From Hirundichthys speculiger (taxonomy: Eukaryota > Chordata > Actinopteri > Beloniformes > Exocoetidae): a stretch of 64,000 nt of DNA. A program made the position numbers and the translations under genes. Below, piece by piece: positions 1 through 12,969 of the stretch. The stretch is from positions 2,790,001-2,854,000 of the forward strand of contig JAGFBZ010000261.1 of the NCBI GenBank assembly GCA_018398805.1, given 5' to 3'. The notes beneath the pieces were generated by a model. The model was not told the DNA's origin and did no database searches. It saw nothing but the letters and a program-made list of their open reading frames with translations. How positions within the stretch are numbered: the stretch's first letter is position 1; every line of letters starts with the position of its first letter.

Positions 1-3000
1 TAAAAGCGCAACATCACACAAATATATACAGGCCTACAAGGGATTGTATACACAGAGGCTCACCCTGCCAATCTCTTTCCTATTTCAGCATATGGAACAT
101 AACTTTCTGGCTTCTTTGTGTTATGCTGAAATGATTGATGCTGTATAAGGAACAAAGGTGGGTGATATATTATTGAGCTTAGAGTTTGCTAACACAGCGG
201 TGGGGCTTTGCTTACTCACTCAGCCAAACCTGATCTCTGCTGAAGTAGCTGGTAAAATATGCATCAAACTGAAGGCAAAGTAAGTGTGATGGTGCTAAAC
301 AGGCTTCTGTTATGTTTATCCATGTAACAGTTAAAGGAATTATTGCAAGGATGTGCATTTAAAAATACAAAGTAAAGCTCTCAACACAATTTTGAAGCAT
401 TGTGACCCAAATGCATTCCTGGCAATCTCTGAAGATTTGGAATGCACTTCTCTCTGCTACACTTCAAACTTTACAACAGTTTGACAGCTGTTCCACTTGA
501 AAAACTAAAATGTAGGTTTTATTCCAGACAAATGTTGCCCTTCTCTATTATCAAAAGAAGATAATAGTTTGTTAATGTCACCTCCACACTCTTTGTTCTG
601 AGGGTACTCGACACCAAAAGAAGTGTGAGAAAGAGTTCACAGGAAGATGAATTAACTCTAAAGGGGTCTTTTGAGGCCACAGACTGGCCAGCGGCGGAAC
701 ATGTCACTGCTGGGCCGGGCTGAGGCACATGACCGGGCCCTTTAAACCCAATAAAGCTTGTGATTACATCGTTTTACAACACGCACACATGCCTGCAACA
801 GCGGGGCTTACAAGCATTACGACATTTGACACATAGCTCAAAGCATTTGATAGTAAGAGTTCAACACCACGAACAGCGACCATTTCATTTTTAAATCAAT
901 CAAACCTGTAGTATTATGGCATAATATATTGTCTAAAATGTATTCGGCGGTATGCGGTTGTGACATCACGCGGGAGACGCACCACCGTTACTGTTGTAGT
1001 AGCTACCGGCATTCATTCATTCATTCATTCATTCTTCTTGGTACTAAGTGCCGATTTCACCTGATGTGTTCCCATTGCTGTTAATAAATACCAACTCCGA
1101 GCACGTCGATGTATGAGCCTTTTTGCAAGAGTAACTAACTCACATATTGTTTTCAGTGACAGTGATTGTGAGATATTGTACCTGTGAATCTGGCTCCCTG
1201 ACCGTGGTGCCAGTTTTGGTGGGCTTGACTAGCAGCCAACAATGTCAGGTTCATCTCCAAGAGGATATGTATCCAGCTTTCTGCACTCCTTTATCCTTTT
1301 CTTTGCATTTTGTTGCTCCACTTTTATGTTTGTATGAACTGTCACTCATGATTTAATTAATCCGTGATCCACCAACCCTGCACTGCATAGACTCTGTTGA
1401 CTGGTGACTGATGATGACGCTGATAGACGGCTGTTGATGACGATTTTACCCAAAATACATTTGCAGATCTTACTGGCAATCCACTTGTAAATTTGCACAT
1501 TGTAAAGTTAACTGTGAGAGTGAACATGAAGCCAGCCATGCCGGACAACATTTAATTCACTGTGTTGAAGAAACCTACATGACCAAAAGTCAGTCTTACA
1601 TTTTTTTGACCAACTATGACTCACTCTGGCTGGGGAAACCTATATATAACCTCATACGTAGTGTGTGCATTTTTCGCAGAAGTTGTTGTATCCAGTATTG
1701 TGCAAGGTGTGACTGATGCATGAGGAGAGGTCTGTTTTTTTGTCTTTCACCGGGCCCTCCTGGGCCTGGGCCAGGGAGAACTACCCCTCCACCCCCCCCT
1801 GAAGCTCCACCACTGAGACTGGGATACACTCTGTGAGTCCTTGGAGAGTGACATCAACGGCACGCCTGAGTATGTGACAGTCTGCATTATCTTCTAAGTG
1901 CAGAACATCACCCTCACACCAGGACAGCGAGGTGCTCCAAAAACAAATCCTGAATTACCTGAAGGGACTTTCAGCTTCTGAACAGAAAGAAGACAGCCTT
2001 CAGGCAGTAACACAGGAAGTTATTGAGGTTTGTGCAGAGGGGGAGCCCAAAGTCAGGTTAAAAGAAAACTGGAGTGTGAGCTCCATCTGAGCAATGTACT
2101 AGATGTGTGGGTGGAGGGGGCTGTGGGTTGTGGTTAATCACTGGCTGCAAGGTGAGGGCTGACTGAAAGCCTGGAAGGAGCCAGTGAACTGAATATGTTT
2201 TTCATTAGGTTCAGCTCAGGACAACACACAGTATTTCCCTTCTCTTTCCCCGGCCCTTGAGCCACAAGTTCCCTCACGTAGCTACAGTCCTACCATAGAC
2301 CTGTGTCATGGATTTAACACTTCTCCATTACCCTTATCATCCTCCACCATCTCCAACCAACATCAGGAAACGCAAACACCCCCTTCGCCTGGTCCACCAG
2401 CCTGTCTATCTATAACAATCAGTCGAAGAGACTGCTGCAGTTAGCTTAATGTTCTGCAGTTGGCGCTGAAGATGCCATCATCTAACTGCTTCAGCAAGCC
2501 CATTCTCATTTGAATAAAGCAGGTATTACTGGGAGGATCATGTACTTACTTTCTCCAGTGCTTTCAACAAGATTCAACAGGCACTGTTGTATCAGTAGCT
2601 TCAGAAGATCAGAAACTGTGGGCGGATGCCTCCGCAACTGCTTGGATTGTTGAATACCAGACAAACAGATGACAGTCTGTGTGTCTGAAGGTCTGTGTGT
2701 CTGAAAGGGTGGTCAGAAGCACATTAGCAAGAGAACTATACTCCCATCATTTTTTTTTTCTTGTCTCTGTAAGCCTCAGAACATCTGAAGAGTCCCATCA
2801 CCTGCATAAATACATAGATGACAGCAGGAGTGGAGTGTTCCAGTGGAGGATAGGAGAGTACAGGATACAAAGCTGGTGGACAGATTTGTACGTATCACCG
2901 CATACTAAATGTGGAGAAAAAACATGGGTGATGCATATAGATTAAGAGTAGGAATAAATCTTAAAAAAATATATCTACAACATATTCATACCCCCTTTGT

Positions 3001-3684
3001 AGGTGGCAATGGAGGACTACAAATTCCTGTGTTCATCCGGAGAACAGAGGGGATTGGCAATGCAACACTGGGGATAACAATGGAAACCTAGGCCTCTCAT
3101 TGTTTGCAGGAAGATGTTGCATATTTTCTATCGGTCTGTTAGAGAAAAGCGCAATTTTATTTGCATCCATCTGCTATGATAGCAGTGTCCTAGTCAATGA
3201 CTCAAGGAAACCAAACAAACTAATTGCAAACGTGTCTCTGTGCCAAAGACTGCTCTTGAGCCCCTTCAGCTGATTGGGAAAAGAAGAATTTAGCACAACC
3301 TGCTAACCATAAAAGACAACATCACACATTCTCAACAGAACATACTGATGAAACAGAAAATTCGTCAGTGAGAGGTTTCCTTGGCTCTGCTGCACTGAGC
3401 GATACAGGAGGTAATTCCTGATGAGAATAATAACTTTTTACAATGACTCTGCGCCAGACGAGGAGGATACTCCAGGATAAAATGGATAATCTATGTTCCT
3501 CTTTAATTATTCTTTTAGTGTTTTTGTACTTTTGATTTTGTTCAATAATACACGATAATTGAATTTCTCTTTGGACTTATTAATGTAGTTTTCCATTTAA
3601 TTTAGTTCTTTTGTGGCCCACCAAAAATGACAAACTGAGTGCTGATGAGGTTAAAGAGTAACGATTATGGTCTTTTCTTTATAA
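1..3684. other. Unassigned intronic sequence
   Basis: Apart from an ATTC microsatellite I recognise nothing here. Reading frames of 60-90 codons exist on both strands without domain signatures. A tandem copy of GTCTGTGTGTCTGAA lies at about 2670-2705. A proline-rich stretch at about 1750-1815 and a stop-free frame at about 1885-2089 are discussed under findings. Confidence 0.5.
1011..1034. repeat. (ATTC)6 microsatellite
   Basis: Six perfect ATTC units in tandem. Confidence 0.95.
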
Positions 3685-3894
3685 TGTTGATACAGTGGTT
3701 CTTAACCTTGTTGGATGTACTGAACCCCACCAGTTTCATATGCACATTCACCAGATTTACCAAATTCAATACATACATACTTTTTATTGGTGCACAAAAT
3801 GAACCGTAAATTAACATCACTGTTTTCAAAGAACAAAACCAATACAATGCATGAACTGCATGAATTACATACTTTACTTATTATTTAGTGTATT

Positions 3895-3970
3895 TATCAT
3901 TCATTTTCTGAACCCGCTTTATCCTCACTAGTCTCATGAGGGTTGCTGGAGCCTATCCCATCCTGGAGTC
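3895..3970 (-). repeat. L2/V-SINE-type 3' tail remnant
   Basis: The plus strand shows CATTTTCTGAACCCGCTTTA and TGCTGGAGCCTATCCCATCC, the reverse complement of the widespread fish tail (GGGATAGGCTCCAGC ... GGATAAGCGG). It lies inside the outer hAT element. Confidence 0.6.
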
Positions 3971-4244
3971 TAACAAACACTCATCACCTAATTTTCATCA
4001 GGCTACAATTATAATGAATATTTACTGTAAATCAGTGTGACTTCTGCTGTTGCCTTTGAGAGACCAGTTTAGAAATGCGTGGTTTCACCTTGGCAAGTGC
4101 CAGTCTCATGTCATTTTCACAGCAAAGTCTGTTCTTTTTCTTTGTTTTTACGTCCAGCATCCTTGAAAAAGATTGCTCCTGAGACCTTCGCCCATCCCCT
4201 GAGACTGACTCACTGAACCACTAGGGTTCGATCCAACCCTAGGG

Positions 4245-4975
4245 CAGGCGTGTCAGACTCATTTTCACCGAGGGCCACATCAGCATCATGGTGGCCCTTG
4301 AAGGGCCAGACTGACAGCATGAACGTAACAAAATGCAATGTAAATCAAAATAAATTAAACTACACCTTATTATATTATTAAATAAGTGTTTCTGTATTTA
4401 TTATGTATTCAAGTTTCAAATATTTAAATCATTATATTAAACTCAGGGTTTGTGGTTGTAACCCTGCTCTCGCACAGGTGATGTTTACATCACTGAGAGT
4501 ATCCATTACCTTGGTTTCAGAAGCAGAAATGATTCTTTGTTTTTCTTGTAGGCTAAATTTAGCATACCTAGCTCCGTGTTTGCTGTCAAAATGTTGAAGT
4601 AGATTATACTCTTTCACAACTGACACCACCTCATAACACAAAAGACATACTGTTTTTTTTTTTTCAGCTTGAGATACAAACTTTCTTGAACATGTTAGGG
4701 CTAGTTTGTAGAGGTTTTTCTCAAGTCCATCAGTTCTGAAAATCGTCTTGATGTCTTGCTCATGGTTATATACTGTTATCGTTGTGGGTAACAAGGAAAT
4801 GCATTATGGATGATGAAGTGTTTTGTCAATATGCGCTTTAAAGTGGCGTAAGCTTATTTTAAGTCTTAAAATATTGGTTTAAAATTTAAGCCAATAATGC
4901 ACAAGCTCTCGAGGGCCGCATACAATGATGTAGCGGGCCACATTTGGCCCACGGGCCTTGTGTTTGACACATGTG
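4245..4975. mobile_element. Inner hAT-type element nested in the outer hAT
   Basis: The left end CAGGCGTGTCAGACTCA and the reverse complement of the right end CACATGTGTCAAACACA are related terminal inverted repeats, with GGGCCACAT-type subterminal motifs on both sides. The element is flanked by 8-bp duplications CCCTAGGG (4237-4244) and CACTAGGG (4976-4983), 7 of 8 matching. The 731-bp body contains a transposase N-terminal relic on the minus strand. Because it lies wholly inside the 3693-5004 element, it inserted later. Confidence 0.8.
4432..4794 (-). pseudogene. hAT transposase N-terminal relic with BED zinc finger
   Basis: This 120-codon minus-strand frame contains a BED-type zinc finger: C50-x2-C53 followed by H68-x4-H73, within a segment CLLCYEVVSVVKEYN and HFDSKHG. 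Such fingers sit at the N-terminus of Charlie-like hAT transposases and of host genes derived from them (ZBED, GTF2IRD2-like). The catalytic DDE/RNase H-like region and the C-terminal dimerisation domain are missing, and the frame runs out before the end of the element. It lies inside the nested 4245-4975 hAT, which supports a transposon rather than host origin. The start codon shown is only the first in-frame Met and is not claimed as functional. Confidence 0.72.
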
Positions 4976-5105
4976 CACTAGGGGCTCCAGGTTAAGAACC
5001 ACTGTGTTAATAAAATCACACAATAAGACCAAAGCAGCAACGAGCTTGCTCATATTCCAATACATCCTTGACCCCAGTCCCTTTTGAAGATATCAATCTT
5101 TAAAC

Positions 5106-5123
5106 AAAAAAAAAAAAAAAAAA
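5106..5123. repeat. A18 homopolymer
   Basis: Eighteen consecutive A residues; no adjoining SINE or LINE body recognised. Confidence 0.9.
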
Positions 5124-6139
5124 CACACATTCACCAAACTAGCATTACCACCTCATAGTTTGCTTTATCACTATGCTTTATCACACTCACATATAAAATA
5201 CTTTGATGTTTATCAAAAGATATTAGGGTCTAAGTTTGTCTAATAAAACTTAATCTGATAGAACACATGTCAAAGCCATGAAGGCTGATAATGCAGTACT
5301 TCAAACGTGGATTTTGCAGGAAATAATTTACAAGTTTGTAAAATGTGAATGCTTGGTACATATTGGTAATCTATCAACAACATTAATTCAGCATTGAAAT
5401 CAAAATTTCATCATACTTGCAAACTTTTCTCCTTTCTTGAAAAAAATGCTTTTGCAGGAATTCATCAAAAAGTATGCCAATGTGAAGATTAACCTCTGGA
5501 TATAAAATATTAATATTTGATAAAAACAGTTAATATTTGTTACGACTGACACATGTACTCTATCGTTTTGGACAACCACCACACTTTAAAATCCAACCTG
5601 TTGCCAGTGCTATGACATAATATGGCTCATCTAGTTCCTGAAACAGTTTGGAGCTAAAAAATGTTAGGCCAATTCAACTGGTGGATAATTGTAAATTTAG
5701 GAGGGTATTATTTTTAGCCAAAGATAATTACAGATTAGGCCAGTCAGTTATTGTGACCCTCCAGGACTGAATCGAAATACTGCATTCATTGTAAGGAGGG
5801 AGCATGTAGCGGTATGACTCACTCACAGATCCTTCTAATACAGACAACAATGAAGGCTTTTGACCTCAAAGGGTCTCTTAAATCTGGTCAGCTCTTGTTA
5901 TAAAGTAAAGATAATTTTATTGTTTGGTTTGGATATTGCTGACAACATGAAAAATGATGATCCTCACAGGGCAAGCATTCTGGAAGTACCACATCAAGGC
6001 TTACTTTGCCTCTTGCAGGCGTATGATTAACTGATCACACCTTTACTTTGCAAAACAGACGTAACACCACTAAATTATGTCTGCCATCAGTGTCATGGCT
6101 CATACATTTTGATGCTGGGTAAATGCGAATTTAAATGGG

Positions 6140-6255
6140 TCGATATGGGTTTCACCCGCTTAATCACGACCCTGTGATTTGATTTTGTATCTCCCTCAGT
6201 GAGCTAATATTCCAGAGATTAAAATTTCATGTGGCGCTCATATCAAAAATCCATT
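6140..6255. other. Candidate conserved non-coding element
   Basis: A high-complexity, repeat-free block with TAATCAC, ATTAAAATTTCATG and similar homeodomain-like AT motifs set in balanced composition. The call rests on sequence texture alone; no alignment was possible. Confidence 0.28.
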
Positions 6256-7639
6256 ATTAACATGGAAGATGGGCACATCAGCCTTACCCCTGTGCCCTCC
6301 CACTTGGAGATGAACTTGTGCAGGCATAAGTGGGTGGGCACACGTGCACGGTTAATTCACAATGCCTTTTACTATGACAGATCAAGACATATTCATCCTC
6401 CCTTTGTCGAAGCTTTGAGGATTTTCCCTATAAGCATTTATGTCCTTGCCCAGCTCACTCAGCTCAGGAGTAGACAACATTCACAAATGTCGTTCTGGTT
6501 TCACAATACATTTTCATCACTATAACCTCTGCATTTTTCCATTACGGTCTTCGCAACAACAGCTCATTGTGTTGTAGCTAGGGTAAATGCATTTTTCCTC
6601 TTATGCATCATTCATGATATCATTTCTGAGATTGAATTCCTCTTGGCTGACATCATGTGGCTGAGAGTGACTCTGAAGGTTTTTGGTTTTGGAGTGGGAT
6701 TGAGGGGTGGGGTAGTGAGTGCGTATGGGGGTGCTGAAAGGAAATGGTGGTGAGCTATTTGATTTCCACTATAAGGACCTCTGTCTGCAGATGTGGGAAA
6801 AGCCTATTGTATTTATAAATTATAGACATCTATATGACTTGTACAAGTGCTCACCCTTTTTCCTATTCAGCCTCTTCTCTCTGTTAATATAAGTCTTTCA
6901 ACATGTTAACTTTCCAAAAATTCATTTTCAAACAAATATTTTTCTCAGCCATCTAAGAACATTTAATAACACTTGATTTATTTCTTGTGGAAAAGAAATG
7001 AAACCTAAAAAAAACAAAGAAAAACAAAAAACCAAAAAACTCTCAGCTCTAAGCTTTGTTTGGGCACAGTGAGAAATGACAAGAAAAGCTGTCATCCTTT
7101 TCATTGCTAGCCTTTTGACTAGTGAAGAGACATGCCAATTATTCTTGGCAATTAGCCACTTCACACACAGGAAGACCATTCATAAAGTTTACTCTTTTCT
7201 CCTCGAGCTGTAAGCATTGACTTCCCTGAGCTATAGCGAAAATGATGTGTGCACTTGATCGATCTTTTCAAAGTCAAAATACAGCTTTAATTTGTATTAT
7301 TAGTCTAAAAAACTGTCTCCGACACTTGAATGTGCTCTGGATGGGAATGTACCTGATTCAGATGTCACCATGTTAGACATTTAGCAATTACAGTTGCTGT
7401 AGCAATTACAAAAAAGAATGAATTGTCAAATGTGACAAAGGCTGCAGGGAAATTAGTTCAAATTTCTGCTGTCACACAATAAGCAGTCAAAGTGTTTCTA
7501 GGTCAAACAAAAATGCCTTACTGAGATAAAGATAACAATCACAAATTAAAAATAAATCTGGGGTCAGGTATAAACCACAACCAGTGTAGTTGGTCTGTCA
7601 TGAGGGTATGTTATATCTCTGAAAAAGACATGGCGGACA

Positions 7640-7713
7640 AATCCTTGAGCCATCACAGGCTGTTTTGAGTTGTGGAAGAGCAGTAGAACTTAAAAGGCTG
7701 GGAACCACTACTA
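7640..7713. repeat. Possible right end of a decayed hAT element
   Basis: The sequence ends AGGCTGGGAACCACTA, whose reverse complement TAGTGGTTCCCAGCCT resembles hAT termini. No matching left end or target duplication was found within about 700 bp, so this may be a truncated copy or coincidence. Confidence 0.3.
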
Positions 7714-9463
7714 AACTCCCATGATCACAGGAATGCTGGAAATTGACCTATGCACTTCAGCGCTCCTAAAAAAATCCCATGTGTTTCCAACATGCCACAG
7801 ATCCAGCTCCGCTTCAGAGGTTTTCTTATCCAGTACATGCTGTTCTCAAAGCCACATGCATTCCTCAGAAGTGCCTTCAGTGGGGTTTACTGCATCATAA
7901 AATTGTCATACAGGTTAATGCCACAGCGCATGGGTCAAATGAGCCATTGCAGTGGATGTTAAGTGACTTCAGCAGGCTGTGCATGTCTGTGGGGTGGGCA
8001 AATGTGTTCACCAGACTGCATTGGAGGACAAAAGTTTGCAGATAGTAAGGAGTGCAAAATCTAATGCATGGCATTTCAACAAGCATCAACAAGTTTTATT
8101 GTGAATACTTTCACAGAACCACACACTGCCACGGCTCGTTTTCAGTCTAGTTTAAAAAGCAGGCATATACAATAGTTGACAAATCAGATTTGGGATTAAG
8201 TTGACAGCTTGGATGTGTGAACCTGTCAGGAGGGGGGTATAGCGTCATCAAAAACCAAGAGAATGACAATCTCTTTGTTGCTTTCCACACTCCATCACCT
8301 GCTCTCCAAATTGAGGCACAATGCAATTTTCACTTATGAATCTACTGCAAAGCAAATAGTATGCGCTGTTTTCCTTTTCCACAAACACACCCTGAGTAAC
8401 TACCTAGGGTCATGGACTCATTTGTTATTCCTTAATGTGACACTACTCAGTGGGGAACACTATGACTGCTATGTGAAACCACACAGTGATGTGAGCATCA
8501 CATGTCTGACTGAAGGAGAAAGTCTTTGCCGGAGCTCTGTCACTTCTGTAGAAAGATATGAACACACAGTGGAGGCGAGAACCACAGAAATATTGAAATA
8601 TTTATTACAGAATTATTTCTCAATGGAAAACAGCAACAACAAAAGTAATAAAAAAAGCAATAATGGAAGTGTTGTGCGGAGAAAGCCACTCAGAACAAAT
8701 CAACATTTATGTGAAATCAGTAAGGTTCAGCGCTGGAGTTGATGCAATGAGTTTCAATTACAAAACAGCACTGAAGAGTATTATCCCTTCCAATCACCCG
8801 GTTTTTGAGAGCTGCTGTGTGTTTCTGATTAATTCTTCATTTTAACACTTCTCCAAATAACATTCACTTTTCACACATACCATACGTCTTGAACTTCAGT
8901 ATAGAAACAATCATGTTTGTTTAGATGTCAAATCTTTAATATTTGGTCTCAAAGTCACTCGTCAGAAGTGGGCAAAAGGATGCTGAAAGATACAGACTTG
9001 ATATTGGGGTCTTTTTCCTGCTGTGAAATAAATTTGGGGCCAATCAGTCACCTCCCTGGTGCTATTGCAATAAAGCTCCAGCATGCTTCACTGTTACCTG
9101 CAGACACTCTCTCATGCACTGCTCTCCACCCGTTTGGGGAACAAACTGCCTTCTGCTGTAACCATAAGTTGCAAGTTTTGACTCATTGTTCCAGAGTGCA
9201 TGGATTTATTTTTGAACCCCCATACCTTTTCATGCATAGTTAAGTTGCTTGGTCTTGTTTCCATGCTGGAGATATGTTTGGTGTTTTCTTTGGCTGCAAT
9301 TCTCCCATGACAGTGGATGGGTGTACCTGGGGCCCACTGGTTTCTGATAGTTTTGGACTCATGGCACTGCTGGACTAAGGGGAATAGACATAATACGTCT
9401 TTCATCTGCTGCACCAAGTTTCCTTGGCTGATCTCTCCATCTATATATTACAGCTTATGCTGA

Positions 9464-9480
9464 CCCCCCCCCCCCCCCCC
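9464..9480. repeat. C17 homopolymer
   Basis: Seventeen consecutive C residues, which would be a G run in the sense (minus-strand) transcript. Confidence 0.95.
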
Positions 9481-10439
9481 TGCATCTTTCTGGCATTGCT
9501 GTTTAATTTCAATTTTAGAATTTACATTAGTCACACTTATGAGTTCTCTCAGGATAACAATTCAGTAAAGGTAAATATTTTTCTGTTAAAGAAAAAAAAA
9601 ATCAGTGGGGTTATTTTTCGAAGTCACAGCTCGTCTAAAGTGTACATTACTGAGGGCATCATTAACAGTAGCTGACCTAAATAAAAGGGACGAGTGCTTG
9701 TTACAGTCTAATTATCACCCTAAATGGCCCGGAAGAGGGGTGGTGCAGCAGGAGGTAATGTGTTTGTTGTGGACACTAATGATACTATGGAAGCTGACTG
9801 ACAAAGCTCCTTGGGTTTCCCGCAGCGTTCAAAGGCCTCATCACTCATTCACTTTTATGAAAACTTGGAAAGGTCTATTCATATTCTATAGGGGCAGGAA
9901 GAAATACTTTAAAGCAGAAAGAAGTGGAGGAGTGAAAATAGAGAGGTAGTTTAATTAAAAAAAAAAAAAAGTCTTATACCATCATGTCATTCTTGGGCAA
10001 AAACAGGAAGGACTCCTGGGATGAAAAGTTATGTCACAAAAAGTTGATATTTTTAAAATATGTTTAAAGACTGAGGGAAAGAAGTTAAGAATCATAGAAG
10101 CAAAAACTGCAAAGATAGAGAGAGGGCAGGGGCAATAGTTATTTGATAATAAGGAGGGAAAGTTAATAGCATAAAAGCTCCCAGACAGATATTATGGGTC
10201 ATGGGAGCAGGGACAGGGGCATCAGTGTGCACGTGACAGAATGACAGAATGAATGAACTCTTGAGAAAATGTAATGGCATGACAGACATGCATACTGTAA
10301 GACTGATAAGGGTCACCTTATCCTGAGGTCATAACAGGCCAAGAGTGAGAAGTGAAGAAGAAAATCACTTATAAAGTGACTGTGAATAAATATCAATCAT
10401 CTTATGTCCGTGTCTGCATTATATCTTCAGATAATTAAC

Positions 10440-10555
10440 TGCCACGTGGATCCCCGCAGGTCTGAGCATTTCCATAATCACTCCATAATTTATTATCGCC
10501 ACTTGAGAGGATATACTCATAATAAATGCCATCATCATTGCTGTTGTCATGATCT
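10440..10555. other. Candidate conserved non-coding element
   Basis: Repeat-free block with an E-box-like CCACGTGG and several AT-rich homeodomain-like cores (CATAATCA, CATAATTTATTA, CATAATAAATG). Based on texture only. Confidence 0.28.
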
Positions 10556-11654
10556 TTTTGCTTGTATCTGATGTGTGTGGCTATACCAAATATCAGTTAA
10601 TAGAGACTGAAAACAAATCAATAAGCTTTCAGGAAGCAATGCTAAGGTCCACTGCACAAGACTACACAATAAACAGCAACATTAAGGAAGAGATACGAAC
10701 CTTCCTCATAAAGCCTTCAACAAACTGGGCTCCTGAGTGATTGCACCATCGAATGAGCTCTTGGTTTTAGAGTGCTTGTGTCATAACATGGCCTGTCATG
10801 TGATGTCACAACCGTCAAATGAGACCTTCATCCGAAGATGACGAGACAAAATGGATGTTTCTTGTGTGCTTGCACTTTTTTCACATTCATTCAAATCCAT
10901 CAATTTTCACATTGCAATTTTGTGCAACAAACATGAAGTGAAATTGAGTCTGAAATGATAAAATATAATAGCTGAATGCTCTGGTTTACAAAGTTTTTAG
11001 ACCCCAAACAGAAAGAAATTGAGTTATAGAGACACACAGGAGTACAGATCGAATCAGGGTCTTACAGCAGGATAAATGTGTTTGCCACCTCTGAACAGGT
11101 TTTTAAAAACAGGGCAGTTCAAGCCCTGGCATCTCCTCCTGGGCAGTTGGCTGGGAAAACCATCATTGTCTCCTGCAGCACTGTTAGCTCAGTAACGTAT
11201 GAAAGGTGTCATTTTGTATAAGGTCATCAGAGATTGCTACAGGAACTTGCAGGTGTCAAACATGACTGCAGAGAGTAGGAAGGGATTTGTGATATGATGT
11301 CCTTTTACAAGGCAAACCAAGGGGATTACTGTTAATCACGTCATAGTATGATTAACAACACCCATGTCCTTCCATTAGCCTGACCTTGTTAAGTACGTGT
11401 GGTGTGATTACATGGTCTGTCACTATCATGTGTTTCCACCATTAGCAACTACAGCGAGTGTTAGCGGAAATCTTTGCAGCTGTTGCTGTGATGTTGCAAG
11501 TACTTTTTGTTGTTGGTTACTGTTGTTGTTGTTGCCATTGGAATGGCCTTAAGGCTGCCTGGCTACACTTGTATTCTTGCTCTCGAGTGTGAAGGCTTGT
11601 CGTGTTCTTCTCGCTTTAGCTCGCTTACTCTATCTTTCTGGCTCCCTCTTCCCT

Positions 11655-11785
11655 CTCGCTCACAACCCTGGCTGCTATAATTAGAGTAATTGGAATCAGA
11701 TGATGCTGGCTTAATTGGAAAGGAATGCAGACGGGGCTATGGGGCTTTTCCGCACAGGAAAATCAGCTGGCAGAGTGAACATGCG
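11655..11785. other. Candidate conserved non-coding element
   Basis: A dense block of homeodomain-like cores (CTATAATTAGAGTAATTGG, GGCTTAATTGG) followed by a GC-balanced stretch, free of repeats. This is typical of deeply conserved developmental enhancers, but no comparison was run. Confidence 0.38.
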
Positions 11786-12969
11786 ACAGTAGGGAGGCAT
11801 GGTAGAGGATGGGGTCTACTGTCATGCATTCAGCCTCTCTGGTTTTAATAAAACTGGCAGGATTCGGTTGTAAACACAAAAAACAAATTTGCAGTGTCTT
11901 ATAGAATCTGAATACTGTTATATGTTAGTAATACTATATATATATATGATGCCAGGGAAGGTAATAGATGTAAACTGAGTTTGGCATCATGATTTATGTA
12001 CAGTTATGAGTCAAAGTTGAAATTTCAATCTTCACATTTGACAGTAGCTTGGACTTTGGGTAGTGCAATCCACAAACATTTCATAGTTAGGGTTAGAAGG
12101 CCACGGGGTGATAACGACACATATTGCATGATGAAAGCTAGCTATACACTTACCAACAAAAGGCCAGAATATTAAAGGTTAGAATCCATCGGTTAAGGGG
12201 GCAAGTTTCATTTAAACTGTGCCAGAAGCAAATTCTTCCTGCAAGTTGAAAGAGACTGTGGGACAGTGAGTGAAAGAGAATGGGAGCGAGGGAGAAAGGC
12301 GGAAAAGAAGGCAAGGGTAGTTTCAAACTGCAGAAAGTCACAGTTGAAAGTCAGGCGGATTGTTTGCTGTTTGTGAATCCAGTGATGCGTGGGAGGAGTG
12401 TTAGATTCCCTGTAGGCTCTGGGAGCCTAATGAAGGAATGAGACACACTCCTGCTTCAAAAGCTGGGACTTCCTCATTTACACTAAACCCTGAGGGAATT
12501 AATTCTGCAGCTGGCCTCCACATCAGAAGGTGGCAGTGTGGTATTTAATGCTAATATTTTCAGAGAATGAGAATGTCTGTGTGCGTTTTTTGTTTATTGA
12601 GTTAAAAAGTTGGAACTGCTAGAAGTCAGCAGAGGCTGATTCAGTTATCGTGACACTCCCACTGTCTCCACACAACTCATTTTCTATCACCAGAGTTTGC
12701 ATCTTGTGTCTAGAGATCCTGATGGATTGGTTCGTTTGTCAGGTTCAAGCTCTCTATCTCCTGCTACATCTCATTATTCTTAACATGGGGGTGGCAGCCA
12801 GGGAAGAAACCATAAGCACACCTCCATCTCTCTGTCTCCCACATTCATTCTATTTGTCCATGTGGGTTTTAAATGTGTGTATGCAGCGCTTTTGTTTTGC
12901 CTGCTGCTTGTGCCGGACTGCTCAGAGCCTTTGTCTTCCTGCGATGCTCCCCAGATCTCAGTTCGTTAC

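Larger units (their letters stand above)
3693..5004. mobile_element. Outer hAT-type DNA transposon, interrupted by a second hAT
   Basis: The left end reads CAGTGGTTCTTAACCTTG and the reverse complement of the right end reads CAGTGGTTCTTAACCTGG, a terminal inverted repeat of the CAGTGGTTCT class typical of hAT elements. The element is flanked by 8-bp target duplications TGTTGATA (3685-3692) and TGTTAATA (5005-5012) that match at 7 of 8 positions, as expected for hAT. No long transposase frame remains outside the inner element, so this is a non-autonomous or decayed copy. It also carries a short antisense L2/V-SINE-like tail at about 3895-3970. Confidence 0.85.
5013..11640. other. Unassigned intronic sequence with scattered conserved-looking blocks
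   Basis: No gene recognised. Contains an A18 run (5106-5123), a C17 run (9464-9480), a possible hAT end at 7713, and CNE-like blocks at about 6140-6255 and 10440-10555. The 159-codon frame at 8263-8742 (plus) has no recognisable domain and is considered chance. Confidence 0.5.

Noticed and set aside
8263..8742. 159-codon plus-strand reading frame
   Set aside because: No domain, ends in low-complexity Asn/Lys/Ser repeats, and no promoter, splice or homology support.
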